From: an uncultured Desulfurellaceae bacterium | GTDB taxonomy: Bacteria > Campylobacterota_A > Desulfurellia > Desulfurellales > Hippeaceae | Length of the DNA stretch: 8,537 bases | Direction of reading: 5' to 3' | NCBI GenBank assembly: GCA_913056505.1 | Contig: CAJXLZ010000033.1 | Location: 1 to 8,537 of the forward strand | Shown here: piece by piece, positions 1-6,628 of the stretch | Position numbering within the stretch: the first letter of the stretch is position 1 | Layout of the letters: each line of letters opens with the position of its first letter | Notes under the pieces: model-generated | Database searches by the model: none | Told to the model about the DNA's origin: nothing | Seen by the model: the letters and a program-made list of their open reading frames with translations, nothing else | Position numbers and translations under genes: made by a program

Positions 1-72
1 TTTAATGAAATAGACCCATCCAACTATTCATTGGACGAGTTGTCAGATATTGTGAAAGGGAAAATAGTATGA
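1..72 (+). CDS. 3' end of an unassigned gene, cut by the window edge
   Basis: Frame 1 is open from the first base and ends at TGA 70-72, leaving 23 residues with the tail NYSLDELSDIVKGKIV. The stop overlaps the ATG of the next gene (ATGA at 69-72), so the two are probably co-transcribed and translationally coupled. The fragment is too short to identify. The pattern of a Tyr followed by an acidic-Glu-Leu helix and a lysine-rich end resembles the tails of some PlsC-type lysophospholipid acyltransferases. In Helicobacter and Campylobacter the gene before rlpA is often the lytic transglycosylase mltD. Neither idea can be confirmed from this piece. Confidence 0.6.
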   Translation, partial: FNEIDPSNYSLDELSDIVKGKIV

Positions 73-821
73 AAAAAGGTTTAGTATTAGTTATTATGTT
101 TTCTATACTATTCTATTCTTGTTCATATATACCTAAAAAACACAGCTATAATAATAACTTTGTTGAGAGTATAAGGGGCGGATACTATCCTTATCATATA
201 ATGAAGAGTGTAAGAAAAGGCTTTAGGCAACGCGGTGTTGCATCGTGGTATGGTTATGAATTTCACGGCAGAAAAACAGCCGATGGTGAGATATATAATA
301 TGTATGCGTATACTGCAGCCCATAAAACACTACCATTTAATACATATGTAATGGTAAAAAATTTGAATAACGGACGTGAAACTGTGGTTAGGATAAATGA
401 TAGGGGCCCATTTGTAAAGAATAGAATAATAGATCTGTCTTATGCTGCTGCAAAACAGTTAGGTATCGTAGGAGTTGGTACGGCGCCGGTAGAATTGACA
501 GTGGTTTCTGCGCATGCTAAGAATAGTTTTAATTATAAATCTAAATTGATGAAATCGGAAGAAAATGTTAGCACAAATGATATATTTTCAAAACATTATG
601 CCGTGCAGATAGCCTCATTTTCGGTTTTAAATAACGCTGTGAGGTATAGAAATAAGATGTCCCGCTACTTTAAAAATATCAGTATTGCAAAGGTTTATGT
701 TAATGAAGAGGCGTTGTATCGCGTCATCGTTGGTCTATTCTCAACAAAGGATGAAGCTGTACAATTTGCAAAGGATACTGTCCAGCCTGTTGTGGGAAAT
801 TATTGCATTTTTATTAAATGA
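69..821 (+). CDS. rlpA: RlpA-family septal lipoprotein / lytic transglycosylase with SPOR domain
   Basis: The protein has 250 aa. A short hydrophobic signal (residues 4-17) precedes Cys18 in the context LFYSC. This is a plausible lipobox, although Phe at -3 is unusual. The RlpA double-psi beta-barrel spans about 53-145, with the hallmark ASWYG, FHGRKTADGE and RINDRGPF segments. Glu74, His85 and Asp111 have the same spacing (11 and 26 residues) as E120, H131 and D157, described as important for Pseudomonas aeruginosa RlpA, so an active enzyme on peptide-stripped septal glycan is likely. After a linker, residues 176-250 form a SPOR domain (YAVQIASFS ... YRVIVGLFSTKDEA) that binds denuded peptidoglycan at division sites. 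The expected location is the periplasm, anchored to the outer membrane. AAAGGG at 55-60 is a well-spaced ribosome binding site, and the start overlaps the upstream stop. Its own stop overlaps the mfd start. Confidence 0.93.
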   Translation: MKKGLVLVIMFSILFYSCSYIPKKHSYNNNFVESIRGGYYPYHIMKSVRKGFRQRGVASWYGYEFHGRKTADGEIYNMYAYTAAHKTLPFNTYVMVKNLNNGRETVVRINDRGPFVKNRIIDLSYAAAKQLGIVGVGTAPVELTVVSAHAKNSFNYKSKLMKSEENVSTNDIFSKHYAVQIASFSVLNNAVRYRNKMSRYFKNISIAKVYVNEEALYRVIVGLFSTKDEAVQFAKDTVQPVVGNYCIFIK

Positions 822-3800
822 ACAACTCTTTACTTGCATATAGGTTAATTAACGGTGATTCCAATGCTCTTATAGTAAGAAATAATTCTGAAATAGATGA
901 AATAGCTGATGCGGCAGATTTTTTTAATAACTTTTTTAAAAAATATTTCAATATTGCCAAGTTTTATTCATATGAAATTGCTCCAAAATCCGCCATTCCG
1001 CCATCTAATAAAATTATAAGGGACAGAATTTATGCGTTATATCAGCTGATAAACTCTAAAAATAGTCTATTTCTAACGAATATCGAGGCACTTGTGCAAC
1101 CTGTCATAGCAGAAGAAAAATTTATAGACAGTTTTTTTACACTTTCTATAAATGACAATGTTAAGATAGATATACTTGTGAAAAAACTTTTAAGTATGAA
1201 TTATGAGCGGGTAAATTATGTTGAAAGTCCCGGTCAGTTTGCTGTGCGTGGCGGCATTGTTGATATTTTCTCTTGTATGTATGATAAACCTATTAGGCTT
1301 GATTTTTTTGATAACAACATAGATGACATAAGGCTATTTTTCCCAAGCAATCAGCGCACATATGAGCATTTGAAACAGGCTGTTATACTTATTGCCGGCG
1401 AATATAGATATGAAAATGATGAATTCGGTTATGCATTGATGGAACAGGAAAATCATATTGCCCACCTGAATGATTATAATGACTTCATGCATCTTAAACA
1501 TTGTGTATCTGTGGATAGCGATTTTCTAAATAATGTCTATGAGAAATTTCAATTTTATAAAGATACGACAGCAAATTTATTCTTAAAAAGGGAGCATATT
1601 GAGCAGCTTATAGGACAATCTCAAAGCTGTGATTTTAGTAGTAATTATATGCCGTTGTTTGCAGATAATTTATCAATAGACGAAAAAATAGATGTTATTT
1701 TGGAAAAGTCCATAACAAACAGGATTATATTGACATGTGCATCAAAATCGCGTTTGGAGAGGGTAAGCAGATTTTTGCAGGATAAGGGTGTGAAATTTTC
1801 AGTTATTAATGGCGATATTCAGCCTGTAATGTATGGGTTCTATCTGTCGGATGGTTTTTTGAAACACGGTTTTTGGGATAGAGAGAATTCAATATCATTT
1901 TTAGGGTTTGAGGACCTATTTGGCAAGGTTATTCAAAAGCCGGTTGTAAAGACAGCCTATAGCAGAAAAACTTTTGAGAATGGTTCAAAAATAGTTCATA
2001 AAAATTATGGCATAGGCATTTATAGAGGAATAGAAAAGATTGATGTAGATGGGCTATATCAGGATTTTCTTAAGATAGAATATAAGGATAACGATATACT
2101 ATATGTTCCGATAACAAATATGGAACTTCTTTTTGAATACCGTGGAAGCGCTGAAATTGATTCGCTTAAATCTAATAGATGGCAGCGTAAGCAGTCCTCA
2201 ATTAAGAAATCTATTCGCAAAATATTAAGTGAACTTGTTCATTCATATGCACAAAGACAGCTTATCAAGCGTCCGCCTTATACAATAGATACGATTATGT
2301 ATAGGGAATTTGAAACATCATTTGAATATGAAGAGACACCCGATCAGATGAAGGCAATAAAGGATGTTGAAAACGATATGTCAAAGGATGTGCCTATGGA
2401 CAGACTTATTTGCGGCGATGTATCATTCGGCAAAACAGAGGTGGCTATGCGTGCCGCAGCTATTGCCGTCTTTAATAACAAACAGGTTGTTGTTATGTCT
2501 CCTACAACGATACTATCTTTACAGCACTACAACACATTTAAAATGCGTTTTGAAAATATGCCGGTCAGAATAGAACTTCTAAATAGATTTACAACAAAAA
2601 AACAAAAAGAAGGGATATATGCGGATTTAAAAAACGGAAAAATAGATATATTGATAGCCACCCACTCTGTGTATTCAGATAAAATAAAATTTTTGAATCT
2701 ATCTCTTGTTATTATTGATGAGGAGCAAAGGTTTGGCGTAAAGATAAAGGAACATCTAAAATCACGCTATGCTAATGTAGATATGCTCTATCTGAGTGCA
2801 ACACCCATTCCTCGAACACTTAATATGGGTTTAAGCGGCATCTTTGATATAAGCATAATAAAAACGCCGCCTTTAATGAGAAAACCCATAGAAACTTTTG
2901 TGTTGAAGAGAAAGAGTGCCGTTATACGTGATGCTGTATTAAGAGAATTGTCAAGAGGCGGAAATGTGCTGTTTGTACATAATAGGATTGAAGATATAGA
3001 GCACATCAAGAATGAGTTGGATAGCATTATTCCCAATGTGGCAAAGGGCATTGTGCATGCCCAAATGTCTAAATATGACATAAAGGATACATTCAAACAG
3101 TTTGAGAGCAATAAAATCAGAATCCTCATAACAACATCCATTGTGGAATCGGGTCTTAATTTAAAAAATGCAAATACAATTATTATAGATAATTCCGAAA
3201 ATTTTGGATTAAGTGATCTATATCAGTTGCGCGGCAGAGTGGGGAGGGGCGATAGAACAGCCTATGCTTATCTCTTGACGCATGCCGGCATAAATCGCAA
3301 AGCCAAGCAAAGACTTGCCTATATGAAAGAGTTTGTTGAGAGGGGTGTTGGTTTTAATATAGCGCTTAAAGATATGGAGTTGAGGGGTACAGGCAATATA
3401 TTGGGCAAGGATCAATCGGGGAATATTAAATCTATAGGCTTTGAAACATATGTGCATATGATGGAAGAGGCATTGGCGGAGATGAAAAAAGAGCCTGTGA
3501 GCAGAGATATTGAGGTTAAAAGCTCATTTGATGCATATATTCCTGATGAATTTGCACAAATTGATGATAAATTTAGTATATATAAAATGATTGCCAATAG
3601 TAAAAATGAAGAAGATATTGAAATTATACATAATGATCTGAAGGATAGGTTTGGTGTTCTTGCAAAACCGGTCGAGAACCTGCTTTATATTGCTATTATA
3701 AAAATATATGCAAAGGCTGCATTTGTTAAAATGTTGAGTCTGTCAAAAAAAGGGGTTGTTGCTGAATTTTATCCCGATGCTAATATAGATACGGATAAGC

Positions 3801-3940
3801 TCATTAAGGAAGTGGAACATCTACACGGCAGATTCATTTCGCAGAATGCTGTTTTTGTGCCGGTAGAAAAATATAATTTGAAAGATATTGCCGCAGAATT
3901 AAAATCATTTTTCGGTAGTCTAACACGCAGGAATCTATAG
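818..3940 (+). CDS. mfd: Transcription-repair coupling factor Mfd
   Basis: Mfd is a cytoplasmic dsDNA translocase that pushes stalled RNA polymerase off damaged DNA and recruits UvrA. This 1040-aa protein has the family order. A UvrB-like N-terminal module includes SPGQFAVRGGIVDIF near residues 140-155. The RNA-polymerase interaction domain starts near 386 (GSKIVHKNYGIGIYRG). The RecG-like motor has Walker A GDVSFGKT (533-540), Walker B DEEQ (634-637), SATPIPRTLNM (660-670) and motif VI QLRGRVGRG (803-811). The TRG-like segment ELRGTGNILGKDQSG and a C-terminal TRCF domain follow. It is shorter than E. coli Mfd (1148 aa), mostly before the polymerase-binding domain, as in Helicobacter and Campylobacter. 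The Walker A loop has Ser536 where Gly is usual (GDVGFGKT), with the catalytic Lys and Thr kept. The start overlaps the rlpA stop and has no Shine-Dalgarno sequence, so translation probably depends on coupling. Confidence 0.96.
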   Translation: MNNSLLAYRLINGDSNALIVRNNSEIDEIADAADFFNNFFKKYFNIAKFYSYEIAPKSAIPPSNKIIRDRIYALYQLINSKNSLFLTNIEALVQPVIAEEKFIDSFFTLSINDNVKIDILVKKLLSMNYERVNYVESPGQFAVRGGIVDIFSCMYDKPIRLDFFDNNIDDIRLFFPSNQRTYEHLKQAVILIAGEYRYENDEFGYALMEQENHIAHLNDYNDFMHLKHCVSVDSDFLNNVYEKFQFYKDTTANLFLKREHIEQLIGQSQSCDFSSNYMPLFADNLSIDEKIDVILEKSITNRIILTCASKSRLERVSRFLQDKGVKFSVINGDIQPVMYGFYLSDGFLKHGFWDRENSISFLGFEDLFGKVIQKPVVKTAYSRKTFENGSKIVHKNYGIGIYRGIEKIDVDGLYQDFLKIEYKDNDILYVPITNMELLFEYRGSAEIDSLKSNRWQRKQSSIKKSIRKILSELVHSYAQRQLIKRPPYTIDTIMYREFETSFEYEETPDQMKAIKDVENDMSKDVPMDRLICGDVSFGKTEVAMRAAAIAVFNNKQVVVMSPTTILSLQHYNTFKMRFENMPVRIELLNRFTTKKQKEGIYADLKNGKIDILIATHSVYSDKIKFLNLSLVIIDEEQRFGVKIKEHLKSRYANVDMLYLSATPIPRTLNMGLSGIFDISIIKTPPLMRKPIETFVLKRKSAVIRDAVLRELSRGGNVLFVHNRIEDIEHIKNELDSIIPNVAKGIVHAQMSKYDIKDTFKQFESNKIRILITTSIVESGLNLKNANTIIIDNSENFGLSDLYQLRGRVGRGDRTAYAYLLTHAGINRKAKQRLAYMKEFVERGVGFNIALKDMELRGTGNILGKDQSGNIKSIGFETYVHMMEEALAEMKKEPVSRDIEVKSSFDAYIPDEFAQIDDKFSIYKMIANSKNEEDIEIIHNDLKDRFGVLAKPVENLLYIAIIKIYAKAAFVKMLSLSKKGVVAEFYPDANIDTDKLIKEVEHLHGRFISQNAVFVPVEKYNLKDIAAELKSFFGSLTRRNL

Positions 3941-3957
3941 AATAAGAAACACAAAGA

Positions 3958-5955
3958 TTACTTAACCCTGAATAGCCTTGCAGATGGGAAGTTATTATAA
4001 ACCTCTTTAAAATATTTTTTATTGTAATGACCTAAAATGTACATTTGGTTAAAATTTGTCTTAAATACTCTATCACTGCACAAAAGGACAAATAAAATCC
4101 TTCTATTTTTAAGCAATATCTCTAAGTTTACGCCGTTTTCGGAGTATTCTTGAGTATTTATAACATAACCGTTTCCTGAAACAACAACCCTTTTTATAGG
4201 AATTTTATTATCTATAAGCCCCCTGTTTAAGTCAAATGTATTGCCCATGCATTTAAGTATGTTGTTTTTGAAGCTACTACATAACATTATGTGAAAACCT
4301 TCAGTATTAGAGCTTTTATGTCTAAAATCCCAGTTACCGATATAGTTTATTGCGCCGAATTTGCCTATCATATCACGCGTAAATAGTATGTAATCATTTT
4401 TTGATTGAACGGGCTTGTTGTAGTTCGTTACATTATCAATAATATCCGATATTTTTGCTCCGTTTTCTTTAATATTTTTTTCCATTGAGTCTATGCCGAA
4501 ATGATCAATATAGGATATTGTATTGTATAGTTTTGTTTGATTATCATTAACAAAGCCGTAAGCTGCAAAGTAGGTTCGCGCGCCGCCATGAGCCCCACCG
4601 TCGTGATATGTGGCAAATCCGTCAATATCCTCAATGGCATATCCATAGTCCCACCAGCTAAATATATTGGCATATTTTATTTTATGCTTTATTTCAATAA
4701 ATGAATGTATTATATCGGGCGCAATAGAGGGGCGCGGCAAAAATTTAATAGCTGTAAATCCGCTTAAGATGAATATTACAATAAAAGATGCGGCAATTGT
4801 TGATAGGGATACCCATAGTTTTTTTATTTTTGAAGTTTTTAATATGTAATTTGCGGCAAAATCCAGTATAAATCCTATGCCCGCACCAACGAACACAGAC
4901 AGAAACATAACCGATCTTTCGGAACTTTTGAATGATAGAATCCCAAGCAACAAAATCGGTAAAAGCGGTATAAAATTCTTCTTTAAGAATAGAATAGATA
5001 TAGCAAATGCTGTTAAACCTAAAATATCGATAAATTGGCTGGACAGAATGTATGATATTACTTTTATTGCGCTTACATGACGCGCTTCTGTGATGGTTTT
5101 TAAAATATTTGGAAAGCCTGATGAAGAATTTGTTATCGAAAAATAGTTATTCAGAAAACCGACAAAACTTGAAAATCCGCCATAGACATACAAAGGGTTT
5201 GAAAAGATAATGAAAAGCAAAAATGCAACAGACGATGTTTTTAAGTTGATTTTGTTTATATAGAGTATAACGGCAAGCAAGAGCATATAAACCAATATTA
5301 TGCCAGTATGAGCATACCACCATCCGAACAGCGCAAGTGTCACGCCCATAAAAATCGAATACAGATAGATAGGTTTTTTATCTTTTTCTTTTGAGATTAA
5401 AAATAGAAAGAGCGATGATAGAAAAAGAAAAAACAGTTGCAGCAGATCCGTATCGACCCTGCCCATTGATGTCCTGATGAAATACATCCAGCTGAATGTG
5501 CCTACAAATGAGCCTATAATGCCTGCCATTGGCATATTTGAATAGTAAAAATATAGAGACATAGGAATGATAAAGAGGCTTGCCAATATAGGCACAAGCA
5601 AAAGCCCCGTTTTGTATATACTTATATTTAATAAGCTCGAAAATTTTGAAATTAAAAAGCTCAAAAGCGGCACAGGTTTAGACAACTCGGTTGTGTCGGG
5701 ATATGCCCTCAGTGTGTCGTTGTCATTTTGATAATATGTGCCGTTCTTATCCTCTTTGGCATATCTGAGCCAATAATAGGCATCAAGTGTTGTCATAGCC
5801 GGATAGTTGTCTGTAAAATATAGTGAAGGTTGTTGTTTCCATCTATTGTATTGATCATAGCGGACATATACAGACAGGGCAAAAATAGCAAGTATTAGAA
5901 TTAGAAAGATTTTTAAATTTATGTAATTGGATAGATCAAATTTAAACTTGCTCAT
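3958..5955 (-). CDS. STT3/PglB-type oligosaccharyltransferase
   Basis: This single-subunit integral membrane enzyme transfers a lipid-linked glycan to Asn in N-glycosylation sequons at the periplasmic face. The protein has 665 aa: about a dozen hydrophobic segments up to residue ~408, then a soluble periplasmic domain. Visible catalytic features are Asp58 in TTLDAYYWLRYAKE (first external-loop acidic residue), the DTD motif at 168-170, TITE with Glu290 (external loop 5), Arg347 in SSERSVMFLSVFVGAGIGF, and WWDYG at 434-438 followed by DGGAHGG. A candidate MI motif is M529-I530. The set matches the Campylobacter PglB/archaeal AglB architecture and nothing critical is missing. AAGGA (minus strand, 5963-5967) lies 7 nt before the ATG and supports this start. 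It converges on mfd with a 17-nt gap. No glycosyltransferase or flippase genes are adjacent, so glycan-assembly genes must lie elsewhere. Confidence 0.92.
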   Translation of the reverse strand: MSKFKFDLSNYINLKIFLILILAIFALSVYVRYDQYNRWKQQPSLYFTDNYPAMTTLDAYYWLRYAKEDKNGTYYQNDNDTLRAYPDTTELSKPVPLLSFLISKFSSLLNISIYKTGLLLVPILASLFIIPMSLYFYYSNMPMAGIIGSFVGTFSWMYFIRTSMGRVDTDLLQLFFLFLSSLFLFLISKEKDKKPIYLYSIFMGVTLALFGWWYAHTGIILVYMLLLAVILYINKINLKTSSVAFLLFIIFSNPLYVYGGFSSFVGFLNNYFSITNSSSGFPNILKTITEARHVSAIKVISYILSSQFIDILGLTAFAISILFLKKNFIPLLPILLLGILSFKSSERSVMFLSVFVGAGIGFILDFAANYILKTSKIKKLWVSLSTIAASFIVIFILSGFTAIKFLPRPSIAPDIIHSFIEIKHKIKYANIFSWWDYGYAIEDIDGFATYHDGGAHGGARTYFAAYGFVNDNQTKLYNTISYIDHFGIDSMEKNIKENGAKISDIIDNVTNYNKPVQSKNDYILFTRDMIGKFGAINYIGNWDFRHKSSNTEGFHIMLCSSFKNNILKCMGNTFDLNRGLIDNKIPIKRVVVSGNGYVINTQEYSENGVNLEILLKNRRILFVLLCSDRVFKTNFNQMYILGHYNKKYFKEVYNNFPSARLFRVK

Positions 5956-5962
5956 TCTATTG

Positions 5963-6056
5963 TCCTTAATTTTTAACCTATTTTATCTGTTCTTTTCCGC
6001 AAAAGAGATCAGATTTGAACCTTTTAAAATATACCATTAACCATATTTTGTAGCAA
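5963..6056 (-). promoter_or_regulatory. Tentative promoter and ribosome binding site for the STT3 gene
   Basis: On the minus strand, TTGCTA (6051-6056) and TATATT (6028-6033) are separated by 17 bp, a fair sigma-70-like pair. A second -10-like hexamer, TAAAAT (5980-5985), has no good -35. AAGGA at 5963-5967 is the ribosome binding site. The DNA is very AT-rich and the -35 lies inside a remnant reading frame on the other strand, so the promoter part is weak, while the ribosome binding site is solid. Confidence 0.3.
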
Positions 6057-6220
6057 GTCTTAATAGTGCGAGCATTAAACAGATATATCCGCTTGGAAGC
6101 GATGGAAAGGCTATTGATGTAAAATTGAAGCATCCTATGGACGTGGATTAGTACTTAAAAGCCATTATAAATAAGGTTGAGTATCAGTATAATAACAACA
6201 AAAGGAGGTTTGGCAAATGA
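6041..6220 (+). pseudogene. Remnant of an unrecognised gene with an in-frame TAG
   Basis: An open frame begins after the stop at 6038-6040 with no start codon. It encodes 36 protein-like residues, including IKQIYPLGSDGKAIDVK and KHPMDVD. It is interrupted by TAG at 6149-6151 and continues in the same frame for 22 more plausible residues (YLKAIINKVEYQYNNNKRRFGK at positions 6152-6217). It stops at TGA 6218-6220, which overlaps the next ATG. Smooth reading across the single stop, plus the ATGA coupling and the Shine-Dalgarno inside its tail, suggest the 3' end of a decayed gene with one nonsense mutation and a lost 5' end. I do not recognise the family. The coupled small-gene layout would fit a phage or other mobile cassette, but nothing proves this. 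Confidence 0.45.
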
Positions 6221-6273
6221 ACAAAAAGGAGATGAAAAAGAGAATTTGGCATTTTTCTACAATTCTACTATAA
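6217..6273 (+). pseudogene. Start of a lost gene: 18-codon frame with a strong ribosome binding site
   Basis: AGGAGG at 6203-6208 sits 8 nt before the ATG at 6217, the best Shine-Dalgarno in the window. The ATG overlaps the previous TGA. The frame begins with a natural-looking, lysine-rich start (MNKKEMKKRIWHF) but ends at TAA 6271-6273 after only 18 codons. The likeliest reading is that this was the first few codons of a longer gene, cut by a deletion or insertion at about 6250-6270. A genuine 18-aa peptide is possible but unsupported. Confidence 0.4.
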
Positions 6274-6306
6274 TAAAAAAACAAAGATGTTTTGCATACT
6301 CACTTG

Positions 6307-6341
6307 TAACCACATCTTGAGGGTAGGGCAAAAGATGGTTA
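6307..6341 (+). repeat. Inverted repeat (imperfect stem-loop) overlapping the mod promoter
   Basis: TAAC plus CATCTT (6307-6310 and 6313-6318) pair with AAGATG plus GTTA (6332-6337 and 6338-6341), with a 2-nt bulge and a 13-nt loop. The same ACATCTT arm can also pair with AAGATGT at 6284-6290, so two mutually exclusive hairpins are possible. It could be a weak terminator for read-through from the left, since a T-rich run follows at 6345-6349, or an operator around the promoter spacer. It could equally be chance in AT-rich DNA. Confidence 0.3.
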
Positions 6342-6345
6342 TAAT
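6317..6345 (+). promoter_or_regulatory. Sigma-70-like promoter of the mod remnant
   Basis: TTGAGG at 6317-6322 and a perfect TATAAT at 6340-6345 are separated by exactly 17 bp. Transcription would start near 6352, just before the two candidate start codons of the mod fragment (6359 and 6371). This is the best promoter match in the window, and its placement before a gene start supports it. Confidence 0.55.
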
Positions 6346-6358
6346 TTTTAATTTATAA

Positions 6359-6628
6359 ATGGCGGTTAATATGAATAGTAACAAATTAAAACAACTGATA
6401 CTTGATACACTAAAATCTGATAATAGGCTTTGGAATAAAAATAAAACAGAATTAAACCAAACTCTTCTTTTGGATTTAATAGAAAAAATAGATGAAAAAA
6501 TTATTAATTTACTGCTTCAAGAAAAAGATTTGAGAGAAAAGTTTTTTGTAAAAATAAACATAGATACAACTATACAAAGTGTTAAAAATTTAAAGTGTTT
6601 TTCTTGGTTTTTTTTGTTGCACCAATAA
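6359..6628 (+). pseudogene. mod: Truncated type III restriction-modification DNA methyltransferase (Mod), N-terminal piece only
   Basis: The frame has 89 codons. About residues 5-66 look like the small N-terminal domain of type III adenine-specific methyltransferases (the TypeIII_RM_meth family). They show a helical KLKQLILDTLKSDNRLW start, a central LLLDLIEKIDEKIINLLL helix and the ending LREKFFVKI. Intact Mod proteins have roughly 550-700 residues. Their next segment, and the DPPY and FxGxG methylation motifs, are absent here. From about residue 67 (base 6557) the protein stops looking like Mod, and the frame ends inside the 3' end of the opposing permease gene. The ATG at 6371 (residue 5) may be the true start, since MNSNKLKQ is a typical beginning and GGCGG lies 5 nt before it. 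It cannot be a working methyltransferase. No res (restriction subunit) gene is present. The assignment rests on recall of the family pattern. Confidence 0.6.

Noticed and set aside
2788..3597. Several open frames of 61-117 codons on the minus strand inside mfd
   Set aside because: They are antisense to the conserved motor motifs of mfd, have no family resemblance or ribosome binding sites, and are shadows of the real gene.
3941..3957. Possible bidirectional terminator between mfd and the STT3 gene
   Set aside because: The 17-base gap has no inverted repeat, so no terminator can be called.
4491..5080. Small frames within the STT3 gene on both strands
   Set aside because: They overlap the conserved WWDYG region and membrane helices of STT3 in other frames and show no independent coding signs.
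6041..6628. An insertion sequence or prophage as the cause of the broken genes
   Set aside because: I see no transposase, integrase, terminal inverted repeats or clear target-site duplication. Only an 8-bp direct repeat is present.
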